From NCBI GenBank assembly GCA_947396885.1, contig CANDYH010000001.1:62001-126000 (forward strand): 64,000 nucleotides of DNA, read 5' to 3'. The first letter of the stretch is position 1, and each line of letters begins with the position of its first letter. Below, piece after piece: positions 45,167 through 57,057 of the stretch. A model generated the notes under the pieces. The model was not told where the DNA came from. It made no database searches and saw only the letters and a program-made list of their open reading frames with translations. The stretch comes from Heligmosomoides polygyrus polygyrus (lineage: Eukaryota; Nematoda; Chromadorea; Rhabditida; Heligmosomidae). Made by a program: the position numbers and the translations under genes.

Positions 45167-45410
45167 CAATATTGTGTGCTGTTAGGCGATCACCCTTCAA
45201 TAAACTCCTCATAGATACTCCTCAAATGTCTTTCGCCCTGCTCCTTATCTAGTTGGCCTGACATTTGTTCACATTTTGTCAAGTCGAATCAAAATTGCCA
45301 TCTATTTTTGACTACTAGATTTGAAGGATAATTACATTTTTTCAAAGTTAACGAAAATCTTTGATCAAACGTGAGCATTTTATTACATGCTCCTTTGATG
45401 TTTGGCATAT
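45167..45410. repeat. Dispersed repeat, copy 1
   Basis: Begins TTGTGTGCTGTTAGGCGATC and matches 54056-54290 in the same orientation over about 235 bp, including GATTTGAAGGATAA and TTTGATCAAA blocks. No coding capacity; unidentified family. Confidence 0.65.
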
Positions 45411-45592
45411 TCATTTATTTATTTATTACATGAGATATCTCATGTAGAAATGAAATCGACAAAACGCGAAAGTTCTTACAGCTCTAATACCACGTAGCTG
45501 CAAAACGGTATAACAACAAAAAGAACGTCTAGAATAACATAAAATTGAAGGAGTACAACGAAATGAGTACAAAACGTAGCAAAAGGATGTTA

Positions 45593-47420
45593 TTACGGAT
45601 CTAGCAGATTAACAATTGGCTTCTTGAAAGCATTAAGAATCGCAAAAACTGGTATAGTTCTTCTGTGACGTGTGTACGTAGGAATGACTCTATTGAGGAA
45701 TAAATTCGACTTGATTCGGGCTCTAGGCAAGACAATTTTGATGCGCCCCCTCTTGTGGTGGATGCCCTCTCGATAGAAAACATGATCTAGACGTAGACCT
45801 GACCGGCCAATTTCTGCGGATATCAATGCTTTCAAAAAGGCAACTGGTATCCTTATTAGACTTGCATGGCATCCTCAGTACAAATCATGTTCAGATGATT
45901 GGACCGACCATGTATGATTTGATGAAAAAGAAGCAAGTCGAATTTTCCTTCTCCAAGACAGTGTATGTAGACCAAGACTCAGATTCATTTCTTTGGCTAA
46001 CTGAACGCAATCGTAGAGGAAACCCATTGACCTGATCATAAGTTTTCTAGTGAAGCTGTTCCGAACCTTTTTGATTTTGTCAATGTTTTTGCATTTATAG
46101 GGACTGAAAACAGCATCTCCATACTCAAGTATTGGCCTCACATATGTTTTGAAGGCCTGAAGAAGAACTGTACTGTTTTTTGCCGTTAGACCTTTGAAAT
46201 CTTTATGGTCATGCCCAACGCCTTAACTGCAATCTGATCACAGTGTTCATCAAAGCTAAGATCACTCCTCACCAAAAACCCTATGTCTCTATGCTGGTTG
46301 ACACTCTGTATCGCTGACGTACCAATGTGATAACTGCACTGATGATCCCCAGCACCAAGATGCAAAATCTTTGTCTTTTCCGCAGACAGAGGCTGATCCC
46401 GATCATGTGACCACTCATTGACGAGCTAATAGCATCTTAATTATGAAATGAAGTATGAAATCGTCCATAGTAACTACCTTTTTATAGATTTTGAGATCAT
46501 CAGCAAAGCAATGCATTTACATGGCAGCAGAAAGAATGCTAGATAGTTCATAAGTGTATATGTTGAAGAGGATTGGGGATGGTACTACTCCTTGACGCAC
46601 ACCACTCCTTACACACCGCGGTTCGAAAATGCTGAATTAATCCGCACTATAAATATACGATTAGAAGGAAAAGACCTAATCCATCTAGTCCATGAAACGA
46701 TACGAAGATGAGAAACGTTTACAGTTAACTTATGAAGCAAGCCAACATGAGGTACCTACCGAAAGCCTTACAAAAGTCGAGATAAACTACATCGAAGATA
46801 TTATACTTCCTTCATCCAAGTAAGCAGTCCAATCATTAAGGGAATACAACATTGCAGTGGCAGTTGGTTTACCCTTTTGAAACTGATGTTGATTAGAGGA
46901 AATGATTTCATTCTGTCAAAATGTTGCACAATCCTCTTCTTGAGGAGTTTTTTCAAAAAAGTCTAGCAAAACTCGAAGATATACTGATAGGACGGTAGTT
47001 GTTTGAAAAACTGCTTGGGTTTTTTTGGAATTAGAATAATCAGAGAGGTTCTTCATCTTGAGGGCAACTTAGACCTCAAGAAGCTTAGGTTGAACAAATG
47101 CTCTAAAGGTCCGGCTATAACATGTGCCATTTTTTTATGAAAACGACTGCAACATGATCATACGTCACCGAATAAGAAGCAGGCCAAGAAATAAGCAGTT
47201 TGTAAATGTCTTCAGCATAAAACCGCACTGAATCTAACATGAGGAAAATGCAGAGACACCATCAGAGCAGCGATTTGGGAGAGAAGAGTGCTGCATAAAT
47301 AACTGCTAAAAAGTGTTTTTATCCTTATCAGTTCTGGTAATAACCTCTTCACTGACTTTCAAAACACCTATGTTAGGTTTAGAATTTAGTTTGGAGTTTA
47401 ATAGTTTAAGGAATGCCCTT
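45593..47420 (-). mobile_element. Degenerate CR1/jockey-like LINE
   Basis: On the minus strand, decayed RT motifs appear in order: a YLDFCKAF-type block near 46780, GVRQGVVPSPILFNIY near 46590, FADDLKIY near 46500, then SFTRKLMIRSMGF near 46050 and a C-terminus ending NAFKKPIVNLLDP at 45593. The same protein blocks occur in the LINE at 1614-2432. The part above 47000 resembles the linker before RT. Many stops; inactive. Confidence 0.7.
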
Positions 47421-48079
47421 TTGTCCGCAGACTGAACAATTTATTCTCCATGTTGCTATTGTACTTTCAAAGGCGCTTCTAGAATACTTATTTCTTTACT
47501 TATATATTATATTTATTACAATATCATTTATTTATTATTTATTGTTTATTATTACTAAATATATCACTAAGATGACGGCAACACAGCCAGTCCTCCGACT
47601 TCCCGGTAGAATTCGCAATAACCCGGCAGCTCTTATACTAGCAAGATTACATAGCTGGGACGGAAGACGCTGCCTATATTCAGGCATTTTTATTGTTGGC
47701 ACAGACATATCAATTGTGTGATGAAGCACCGCAAGGAAGAGTTCACATTTGCCGTCTGCAGTCTCGACATTGCTAAAGGATCCTAACCAATCAACTGCTT
47801 AAATAGTTAGCAACAAGTCCTCCGACACTCCTAACGGCTCGCGACTTTGCAGCATCACTGACCTATGGAAAGTAGTTTTTGTAAAACTTGAAATTCGCTA
47901 AAATCTAGGACCCGCTGCGTGCTTTATCATCATCAAGCCGTTCACCACTTCTGTACCTTCATTATAGACGTTCTCTTCTGCCGTCCAGTATGGTTATACT
48001 GGTTTGTGCTGCGCAGTAATTCTTTTCCTCAGGTTGCTCCTCCACAACCGTTCTCATTCTCAACAGCTAGCGTTTCTAG
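47421..48079. other. No supported gene
   Basis: T/A-rich tract at 47490-47570; otherwise nothing recognised. Confidence 0.3.
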
Positions 48080-49060
48080 ATATCGTTGACATGTTTTCGG
48101 AAGCCAGATTCTCCCTCACTCGTTTATTCTTTCTGGATCTATCTGCTGGTCTGCCTCTCCTGGTATTTCCTTCCCCTCTTTAGTCTCCCACCTTCCTGGT
48201 CCCAACTCCTGGCCCACTTCTTCGTTTCCACTATTGACTTCCCATGGTCTCTTCTTGCTGGTTTCCCTGTACTGATCCCTCCTCCAGGTTGTTCCTTTCC
48301 TTCCTGGCGCTCTGCTGGTACATCCTGGCGGTCTCCTTACTGCTCTTCTCCACACTTCCTTAGTGGGCCCCCATGCACACGACAGACGTTGGTGAAACGT
48401 ATTCAAAATCAGGACGCTTGTTGCGCGACGTATAGGGCCCTTCTTCTGGATCCAGAAGCTAAGAAGACCCGTATTCCGAATCCAGCAGCTCAGAAGCGTG
48501 CGCAGTGGCCGCTGTGTCGAGCATGAAGAGGCTATGCATATGGCAGATTGCTTGTTCTTTGTATGAATTCATTTACGGCTCCTTTCTTGTTGGTACCTCG
48601 TCCTGGTTTCGACTCCAGGTCCCTTCTTCCTGGTAAATCTCTCCCCCTCCCCGGAATCCTCCTTACTACTCTACCCCAATTAAGTAGCCCTCCCACGCAC
48701 ACGACACGACGACGGCGAGCGAACGAACATTGCACGACATCGCTGTCACATCTTCTAAATCCAGTCTACCTTACTGGTAATGGATCCCCTTGCTGATTCT
48801 CCTTACTGCCCCTTCCCTTATTTGTAACTTTTTACTGACCCCCCTTATTGTCTAAACCCTTCTGGGTGTCACCTCCTGGCCTGCTTCATTGTTTCCCCTA
48901 TCGACTCCCCCCATACCGATGCCTCCTCCAGGTCGCTCCCTCCTAGTCAATGTCGGTTCTCCACTCTCGAAGTCCCCCTTCTACTCTTACCCCTTTAGTG
49001 GTCTTCTCATGCTAATGCCACGAAGTTGTCGGCACGGCTTCTGAATCTGGACGCTCAGAA
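48080..49060. repeat. Pyrimidine-rich tandem repeat, about 310-bp period
   Basis: Three units share a CT-rich part ending in a TTACT-CTCT block, then AGTGGGCCCCCATGC or AAGTAGCCCTCCCACGC, CACACGACA and an AATC-GGACGC or TTCTGAATCTGG block (about 48350, 48665, 48980). The complement (GATTCAGAAGACGTGCCGAA) matches the repeats at 62725-63200, so one family occurs twice in opposite orientation. Confidence 0.55.
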
Positions 49061-49241
49061 TCTGCGCTGCTAAAGGGCTGCGCTTTTCCCACGTTTAATA
49101 GCAAATTCTGCCCGTGCTGCAGATGATGAGGTGTATTTCACTTAGGTTAGATCACTGAACCGCCCTCGCTGTGGATGATGTGGCGAGTCCCACCTAGGTT
49201 AGATCACCCAGAGTCATCGACCACTAACTCAATTATATAGT

Positions 49242-49255
49242 GGTAGATAGATAGG

Positions 49256-49286
<31 letters not shown>
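49242..49286. repeat. TAGA tetranucleotide microsatellite
   Basis: About eleven units of GATA/TAGA with one GGTA interruption. It lies 46 bp from the 3' end of the truncated RTE copy. Confidence 0.9.
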
Positions 49287-49332
49287 CATCAAAATCCGCA
49301 TAATCGCGTTTAAACCAGAAATGTCAGAGACT

Positions 49333-50940
49333 CCTGTATCACCTGTATCACCTGTCGTCCCGTTGATCATCGACTTGCTCGAGCGGGCGCCAGCAGCGTC
49401 TCCATTCGTCCCTGTCGCGTGCCAGAGTGGTCCAATGGATCCTCCTCGCTCGAGGGACGCGAAGAGCGTCATATCGGTCGTTCAGGGCTTTCACGAAGAA
49501 GTCCGACCAACGCGTTGGTGGGCGTCCTGGTGTTCTCTTGACATCCCGCGGAATCCAATCTGTGACGACTCTCGTCCAGCGGGTGTCTGCGAATCGCATT
49601 ACGTGGCCGGCCCACCTAATTTTCGACGACTTGGCCCATGCGACAGCGTCTCTGATCTTCGAACGTCGGCGAAGCTCGGAACTCCGGAGGCCTTCTCTCA
49701 CTTGCGTGAGTCGTGTCACTCCGAGCATCGTCCTCTCGATTCCACGCTGCGCTACGCTGATCGCGTGTTCATCCTGCTTTCGTATAGCCCAGGTCTCTGA
49801 GGCGTATGATAGGGCAGGAAGAACAGTGGAGTCGAATAGGTGGGCACGGAGTCGGACGTTCTTCGTCTTCTTCGCGACTTCTTCGACGCTCTTGAAAGCT
49901 CCCCAAGCCGCTCGTTTCCTCCTGATCAGCTCTGGTGCTAGGTCGTTGGCCATGTTGACTTCGCGACCCAGATACACATAGCTGGAGCATTCGGAGATGT
50001 TCGTTCCGTTGAGCGAGAATGGGGCATCAGAAACCCATCCGTTCTTCATGAACATCGTCTTCGTAAGATTCATCTGCAGTCCAACGCTTACACATACACG
50101 ATCGAAGTCGGCCAGCATTCGTTCCGCCTGACTGATGCTCGGTGTTATGAGCACGATGTCGTCAGCGAAGCGAAGATGATGTAGTTGCCGGCCGTCGACC
50201 TTCACTCCCATGTCTTCCCATTCTAGTTCGCGCATGACGTTTTCGAGGGTGGCGCTGAAGAGCTTCGGGGATATGGTATCCCCTTGTCGAACCCCTCTCT
50301 TCACGTCAATGACGACGTCGTTGTAGAATGGTGAGATCTTGGTCGTGAATCCACTGTACAGCTCTCGAAGGACTCTGATGTACTGAGTAGGAACGCCCTG
50401 GGTGAGCAGCGCTTCCATGACCGCTTCAGTCTCGACGGAGTCGAATGCCTTCTTCAGGTCGATGAACGTAAGGCACAGCGGCAGCTTGTACTCCCGCGAC
50501 ACTTCGATGAGCTTCGTAATGGTGTGTATGTGGTCGATCGTGCTGAATCCTCTCCGAAATCCTGCTTGTTCGCATGGCTGTCCTTCGTCCAGCGTTCTAC
50601 TAATCCTATTCAGGATGACTCGAGTGAACAGCTTGTAGACTACGGACAACAGGCAGATCGGGCGATAGTTGCCAACGTCGTGCACGTCTCCCTTCTTGTA
50701 CAGCAAAACGGTCTTACTGGTCTTCCACTGAGATGGAACCTTGCATTCGGACAGGTAGCGTGTGAAGAGCCGCGCCAAGGTGTTGATGAGCGCTGGCGGG
50801 AGGTTCTTCAGGTGTTCAGCTCTGATCCTGTCAGGACCGGGTGCTGTACGTTTCTTCACCGACGAGATGGCGTGTCGGATTTCGGAAGAGGGAACAGAGG
50901 GGACGACGTATCCATCCTGCGAAAGATGGCATGGGGGCAG
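49333..50940 (-). mobile_element. 5'-truncated RTE LINE, nearly identical to the full-length copy
   Basis: Covers 41653-43254 of the full-length element in reverse orientation, ending in the same nine-base tail units (AGGTGATAC, about 2.4 copies). Its 5' end breaks off at CTGCCCCCATGCC (50940), a classic 5' truncation. Confidence 0.9.
49348..50859 (-). CDS. RTE reverse transcriptase, C-terminal 503 codons
   Basis: Open from [18 protein letters not shown] through all RT motifs ([34 protein letters not shown]) to the C-terminus [11 protein letters not shown] count about ten amino-acid differences from the full-length copy, i.e. roughly 98% identity. The endonuclease is missing, so it cannot move by itself. 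No stop has arisen, which indicates recent insertion. Confidence 0.85.
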   Translation of the reverse strand: MKKRTAPGPDRIRAEHLKNLPPALINTLARLFTRYLSECKVPSQWKTSKTVLLYKKGDVHDVGNYRPICLLSVVYKLFTRVILNRISRTLDEGQPCEQAGFRRGFSTIDHIHTITKLIEVSREYKLPLCLTFIDLKKAFDSVETEAVMEALLTQGVPTQYIRVLRELYSGFTTKISPFYNDVVIDVKRGVRQGDTISPKLFSATLENVMRELEWEDMGVKVDGRQLHHLRFADDIVLITPSISQAERMLADFDRVCVSVGLQMNLTKTMFMKNGWVSDAPFSLNGTNISECSSYVYLGREVNMANDLAPELIRRKRAAWGAFKSVEEVAKKTKNVRLRAHLFDSTVLPALSYASETWAIRKQDEHAISVAQRGIERTMLGVTRLTQVREGLRSSELRRRSKIRDAVAWAKSSKIRWAGHVMRFADTRWTRVVTDWIPRDVKRTPGRPPTRWSDFFVKALNDRYDALRVPRARRIHWTTLARDRDEWRRCWRPLEQVDDQRDDR

Positions 50941-51239
50941 AGACTAAGAGACTAAGAAATTAAATTTGGAATTGAATAAAAGAATGATCATATAAACCGA
51001 AAAGCGGCTTGATCCTCACATCATTGATCAAACCCAGAGCACTTCTTAATCTGAAGTCAAGCATGTTGCTGCCAAGTGTGAACGTTTTAACATGTGGAGT
51101 AAGTCCTAGCGAGGAACACGTATCTACTCAGAGAGTTTCGATGACCGAAGGCAGCACAAGGACAGTACTTGCCCTAGGACACCGGACGACGTTACGAAAA
51201 TTTGCCGGCGAGCGCAATACATCTGAGGTCATTGGCGCG

Positions 51240-51580
51240 ACTTTCTGGCCAAAGCTCCCACGTTGCGCTTGTGCTGTAGTGGTGACGGAGACAACAGGAG
51301 CACAAAGGTCAAAAACAAGGAGACGTTCCGCCCAAGATCTCCTATTCCGCAGCGCTTTTCCTGCAGTAGTGCTGGAGACTACGGCAGCAGAAAGAGTAAA
51401 AACCGGCAAACGTTCCGGCCAAGAACTCCTATTGTCCAGCAATTCTGTGTATAGTGGAGCGCTGGATAATAGGAGATCATGGCCGGAACGTTTGCCTCTA
51501 TTGTGCAGCGCTTCTTCTGCAGTCGTGCTGAAGACGACGGCAGCACACAGACTGAAAACAAGCAGATCTTTAGGCCAACC
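51240..51580. repeat. Minisatellite-like repeat with an inverted unit
   Basis: Blocks CGTTCCGCCCAAGATCTCC, CGTTCCGGCCAAGAACTCC and related pieces recur about every 85-90 bp; each unit also has a CTGCAGTAGTGCTGGAGACT-like part. One unit is inverted (TAGGAGATCATGGCCGGAAC at 51470-51490). Confidence 0.55.
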
Positions 51581-51581
51581 A

Positions 51582-52575
51582 CTGTTCTGACAGAAATAAT
51601 AATGAATAAATAAAAACAAACAATAATGAAATATATTAATATAACTAACTAATAAAATTTTATTTTTAATGTAATAAAAATTATTTAACATTTCTACTAA
51701 TGTAAAAATAATATTAAATAAAAATTACATAAATAAAAATGATAATGAACTTCCTGATTTTTATTTTTTGATTGAATTTATTAAATAATAAATCGTAATA
51801 ATGAACGATGATAGAAAAAATGACATTAGATAACAACCAGTAGTGATAGATAATATTGTATATTAGCAGTCAATAATAAAAAGGATAAAGGACGGCGTTA
51901 CTCAATCCCTTCTGGGATGCGCCAGCGCATTCTACTTCTACGGGATGTCGTGGAGGCGACATGAATGCGTATTTGGCCATACAATGACTTGCGGTGGCCA
52001 GCCGATGAACAAGTCAGTGCTTTATCCTTCCCAGACAAGTCTGGTACCAATTCACCGACCCCGGAGGGATGGAAGGCTTGGTTGGCCTGGGCGGGAAATC
52101 CGAACCAGGAACCTGGTATCGGGTGCACGCGACAGTCGCGCCTTCTCCGACTGCGCTACACGCGCCCTTTAGCAGTCAATAGAGAGTAGAAAATAATAAT
52201 AATAACAGGTGATAATTACTATTTCGTATAAATGGTAATTTCCAATTGTTCATTATCATGTATCATTATTATTTTCTACTCACTGTTGCTTGCTATTATA
52301 CATAATATTATCCACCACTACTAATTATCTAATAATGTTTTTTCTATCATCGTTCATTATTACGATTTATTATGCAATAAATTCAAAAAAAATAAAATTC
52401 AGAAAATTCATTATCATTTTATTCATGTCATTCTATTCTATTTGATAATATTTTTTACATTAGTAGAAGTATAAATAATTTTTTGTTACAATAAAAATAA
52501 AAATTTATTAGTTAGTTATATTATTATATATCATTATTGTTTATTTTTGTTTATTAATTATTATTGTCAGAACAG
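51582..52575. mobile_element. AT-rich foldback element with a SINE in the centre
   Basis: Ends CTGTTCTGACA and, inverted, TGTCAGAACAG. The arms (about 51582-51880 and 52250-52575) are inverted copies through blocks such as ATATAACTAACTAATAAA and AATCGTAATAATGAACGATG. No coding capacity. A SINE occupies the loop. Confidence 0.75.
51886..52163 (-). mobile_element. tRNA-like SINE, intact copy
   Basis: On the minus strand it starts GGGCGCGTGTAGCGCAGTCGG, with box A TAGCGCAGTCGG, and has box B GGTTCGGATTTCC about 60 bp downstream. The body ends near CAATCCCTTC-like sequence and a CTTTATCC tail. Nearly identical to 57058-57353, so the family was active recently. Confidence 0.8.
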
Positions 52576-54055
52576 AGGTAAAAGTCTGCATTTCACAAAT
52601 TTCTTATCTAGTTGGTCAATTCTAGTGTTTATGATGTGAGGAAACAAGAACCATCAAAAGTAAGCGATTTATTTTCTTCAGCGAGTTGAATTACGAAGTG
52701 ATGAATATTAGAAGACAATCAGCAGACAGAAATTAATTTTCTTCTTGAGGCAGGGAGGGTTTGTCTTCATTTCAGTAAGTGGACTCTTTCATTTTAGATG
52801 TGACTCTGATCCAGCTGAGCGAGCTGGGACGCATCGGTACGGCCACGTTTCTAAAAAAAATCGGATGGTTGTCAGGCAGAGGCACAAGAAGGGGTATTCG
52901 AAGGTGGAAAAAGGGAACGGTACTACTTAGTGATGAAAGCACAAGAATGTTATGTTCTGGGTGGGCGGCAATAACAGCGCACTTGGTTTCTAAATTGAAA
53001 TATGTGTAGAGCTATATATAAAGTGAGCGATATTCTTAAGAAGAAAAAATTCCTACAGTGCCCTCTGAATTGCCCTGCTTATCTCGACCTGGCCTTTGCG
53101 GAAACCTTTCTTCATGTGCTCTCGCACGCTCCTCATCAGAACGCCCTAGGTGGGTCCAATACCTTAAAAGCTTTAATTTCTCGAAGTATAGTTTAAGGGA
53201 GAAGCAACACAAATGTATGCTACTGACCATGTAGGATCTTTAATTATCGCCCCAACGCTCATATCAGGATCTTGGATTCTTAGTCCGAAGCCGTCGAATT
53301 GGAAATCTAAATAGGTCAATAGTGTGGATACCGAGCTCAATTTAAAGGTTCATACTATCTTATTAGATGAGCAGTAATTGCCTCTGGCAAATCTAGAAGG
53401 CTGCTCCTCCCTCCTTTTCCACTAAGCCGACAAGCAAATTCCTTTACACTTCTGCAGAGAGTACAAGCCTTAAATTAAGACTGAGTAACTAAACACCTCT
53501 CTAAACGATAGGGGAATTGCGTCTAACCTGTGAAAAATAGAAACGCAGAAAGTCAATGCACAGGATGTAGTGGTGGTCTTTAGGAAAACGGGAATGCGGT
53601 ATCCAGTTCTTCATCAATTTGTATAGGTAAATGTCCTAAGGAGTAGGTGTAATTGCAGCAGTAAGAGAAATGCATATTTAGGTGAAACTTGAAGAGGTAC
53701 CTTGAAAAGAGGAGTGCTCAGAGATCTCCACTTTCCTGACAAGTTCCTCGAACTTAATGAATGCCCATTTGGAAGAGTCGGCCCAGCGGAAGCGACTCGT
53801 GCATCTGCGCGTTTGTCTTCACTATGCCTTGCTGTAACTCTGGACACCAATGTAGCCAGAGGTTCAGCTATAAGAGGAATGCTTAGATGCACATAGATCA
53901 CTAAGGGCTTTACACATTTGCTCAACTTTAGGGCGGGGCAAGATGGAGCTTTGTATGCGTCGACCATCTTTGACATGGCGCCTAAAGTTCCTATATCGCA
54001 ACAGAGTAGTTCATAGGAATCTAGAACAGAGTCGCAAAAAACAGATCAGGAAAAT
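52576..54055. other. No firmly supported gene
   Basis: On the minus strand 53699-53850 is flanked by AGTTACAG and GTACCT and looks weakly coding, but no partner exon was found. No repeat identified. Confidence 0.25.
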
Positions 54056-54290
54056 TGTGTGCTGTTATGCGATCACCCTTCAATAAACTCCTCATAGGTA
54101 CTGCTTTCTTTCATCTTGCTCCTCATTAGTTGTCCGTGATATTTTTTCACATTTTATCAAGTCGAATTAGAATTGTCATCTATTTTCAATTACTAAGATT
54201 TGAAGGATAACTGCATTTTTTCAAGGTTGGCTAAGACCTTTGATCAAAAGTGAGGCATTTTATTATATGCCTCTTCGATGTTCGACATAC
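54056..54290. repeat. Dispersed repeat, copy 2
   Basis: Same sequence as 45167-45410 in the same orientation with scattered substitutions. Family not identified. Confidence 0.65.
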
Positions 54291-55316
54291 CTCTGTCAGG
54301 AAAAAGCACTTGGCCTTTTCATGAACTATACCAGCAACAGATCACCAATCACAAAGATGTCTGTTAGGGACCGTTTAGTGAGCAACGATATGGGCGCTTA
54401 TCACTACATCGCATTGCGTGTCGCGTACACATTTAACGCTCCCTTGTTAGGGAGCGACTTAGTAGTATTCGACAGCATGAGGGTAGTTCCTAGTTCCAAA
54501 TTCTTTGCCAACTATTTTCTAAAGTATGGTTTTTCCATTTAAAACTAACGTTCACTTCATTTGTTGGATTTCATGATTAAGAGGTGAGGTGGTGTGAAAC
54601 GTTTTGCATTTGTCCTCCACGAGTAAGCTTTTGTCAGCATTTCTAAAATGTGGTAATTGTTCAGCATTAGTTCCCACAACTATTGTTGTTACCAGACGTT
54701 CAGCGCCCTTGCGGCTGTTCGCCCACAAAGAAGAATAGATTAGAATCGAAGAACCACAATCTTCCTCCTATCTTTTTTGGGACTTTTTACTTTTATTAGA
54801 GTGAAAACTGGTCATACTCCTTTATAGATTAGTGGAGCGGAGTATGGTCAACCCCAACTTTTTTGATCTCAGTGATTTTTCTATATCCTTATTGTTCGGT
54901 TTTGACTTGCTCTATTCTCACTTACTCTATGTGTGTTTACTCAATTCTTACTTACCATCCTTTATGCCCTATTCTCCCTATTCTCACTTATTCCTTGTGT
55001 ATAGAGGATTCTCACTTATCACATTTTATACTTTATGCTATATTCTCACTTTATAAATTTGTATACTTATTAGGCATTCTCGGATATCACTTATGCTACA
55101 CCACTGTTATTGCGAGTTCACTTGTACCAATTTTAAAATAAATTGTTATATTGTAAATTTTGTAATTATAAATATTTCCTATATTCCTCTTTATTCTGCT
55201 CATATATATTATATAATATATATGTTTATGCATATTTATATTTATATTTATACCAGTCGTCCGTGCGGCCTCTCGGCCGCACCGACGGCTTTTTGACGGC
55301 TTCGCCGTGGCAATAC
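54291..55316. other. No gene; T-rich stretch
   Basis: 54830-55130 is rich in TTCTCACTTA-type motifs; 55195-55250 is AT-rich. A short GC hairpin (GTGCGGCC/GGCCGCAC) at 55263-55282. Confidence 0.35.
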
Positions 55317-55373
55317 CTTCTCATCATCAATTGTAGCTGACACCTTTGTCATGCTACAATTTATGATGAGAAG
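55317..55373. repeat. 21-bp hairpin
   Basis: CTTCTCATCATCAATTGTAGC is inverted at 55353-55373 with one mismatch, 15-nt loop. Confidence 0.7.
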
Positions 55374-55739
55374 TCATGGTTTCTTTAGGAAAAACATCTT
55401 AACTATGTCGATTAGGGCAAGTTAGAAAAAACGAAAAAATGGACGACATCCACAAAAACGCTTATTTGCCCAATATCGATTGATGGCGATCGACAGTTCA
55501 AAAACAAACTTCAGATTCGTGTTAAGCGACCTCGATTCCCCCAGGGCTAAAGTTTCCTGCCGCTTGGACGTCATCCTCGAAAAATCGATAATATCGATGA
55601 TATCGATTGCCTCCAAACCCCCCCCCGTCGGTGATCATCTATATGCCCAGGCACGGTTGCCAACGTGTTCGGCACGTCTACGGCTCGCTAGGCACGGTTG
55701 CTGATGTGTTCGGCTGCCGCGCCCCAGCTCAAGTGTGAA

Positions 55740-55794
55740 GGAAACATGCACGCACACACACACATATACACACACACGCTTGCTCCTTTATATA
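55740..55794. repeat. CA-rich microsatellite
   Basis: Several CACACA runs directly left of the mariner insertion. Confidence 0.6.
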
Positions 55795-57055
55795 TTAGGT
55801 TGGAAAAAAAGTCTCTTCACACTTCGAAATTTTTTTTACCCTTCCCCTTGTAAACGCACTAGCCAATGTTGATTGCTGATTTCGTAATCCTATCACACTT
55901 GTCTACCGTTCGCACGCAGACACAGGTTAAGACTCTTCTTGTAATTCGTTATCCATCCAATCTTCCGAACTCAAGGCCAGATCTACCTCATGGCCGTTTT
56001 CAGCACGGCATTCTTCAAGAATTCATTAAAGAATCCACAGCACGTCAGGCAGCAGACCAAATTAACCACATATATGGCTTGGGATCTACTACTCATCGCG
56101 CCTGTTATGAGTGGTTCGGAAAGTCTTTAAAGGGAAATTATTCACTGAGGGCAAAGCATGGTCAGGAAGGCCAACTGGATTGGACGACAGTGAACTACAC
56201 CATCTTCTTCGTACCGATAGTTGGCAGACGACACGTCAGCTGGCAGAGAAGCTCGAAGTGTCTCATAGGATAGTGGGGATCCATCTGAAGAATCTTGGCT
56301 TTCATGGAAATTTGGAGCTTGGATTCCACATGCCCTGTCATACACTCAGAAAGGTCGACGGCTTCCCATCGCTGCTTCTCTTCTGTCCAGATAAGGAAGA
56401 AAATCGTTTCTTCCGCGGATTGTGACAGGCGAAGAGTCCTGGGTTCTGTGTGCCAACTTCCGAGGAAAAGGCAATGGGTACAAAAGGGAGAGAGCCCTAA
56501 GTCTGATCTCAAGCCCAATGTTCACGAACGGAAGATTCTCTTGAGTGTTTGGTGGATATCAGAGGACTGATTTATCGGCAAACTCTCAGAAGTGGAGAGA
56601 CACTTACTGCTGTCACATACTGCGGCCAACTCCACAAAGTCGTCGCAACTCTCCAAGAAAACAGGCCTGAGAAGTCGAAGGTGATGATCCTGCATGACAA
56701 CGCAAAGCGACATGCTGCAAGACTCACAAGAGAAACAATGAAGAAGCTGGGCTGGGAGGTAATGCCACATCCACCGTATAGCCCTGACCTCGGCCCTCCC
56801 GAATGCTATTTCTTCCACGCTCTCAAGCAAGAAATTGGAGAGAAATATTTTGAAACGGACGAGGACCTCAAAAATTGGATTCAGCGGTGATTCGACTTCA
56901 GAACTGCAGTCTTTTACGCGAGAGGAATTAGAAAAATTACCACGTCTTTGGAGAAGTGTAGTAGAACAAAATAGAGTTTATCTCAATTGATTTGACTTTG
57001 TAGTTGTGAAGTAATAAATCTTTGAAAAAAATGAAAAGACTTTTTTCCAACCTAA
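55795..57055 (+). mobile_element. mariner transposon (1.26 kb), inactive
   Basis: Terminal inverted repeats TTAGGTTGGAAAAAAAGTCT (left) and the same with one A fewer (right, inverted, ending 57055), flanked by TA on both sides (55793-55794, 57056-57057). Length and ends fit the mariner family. The transposase is broken by frameshifts. Confidence 0.85.
55950..56890 (+). pseudogene. mariner transposase, frameshifted
   Basis: N-terminal helix-turn-helix region reads HGILQEFIKESTARQAADQI and YGLGSTTHRACYEWF. A second frame from 56111 has GKAWSGRPTGLDDSELHHLL. The C-terminal frame from about 56549 has DIRGLIYRQTLRSGETLTAV, then the second catalytic Asp block ILHDNAKRHAA and the third, HPPYSPDLGPPECYFFHALK (D34D). 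At least two frameshifts and loss of the first Asp region prevent function. Confidence 0.85.
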
Positions 57056-57057
57056 TA

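Noticed and set aside
49321..49981. Plus-strand proteins of 159 and 184 codons
   Set aside because: They are antisense shadows of the RTE reverse transcriptase; the same shadows appear opposite the full-length copy at 42609-43227.
52080..52163. True tRNA gene on the minus strand
   Set aside because: Boxes A and B are present, but the cloverleaf is incomplete and the unit is repeated with a SINE body and tail.
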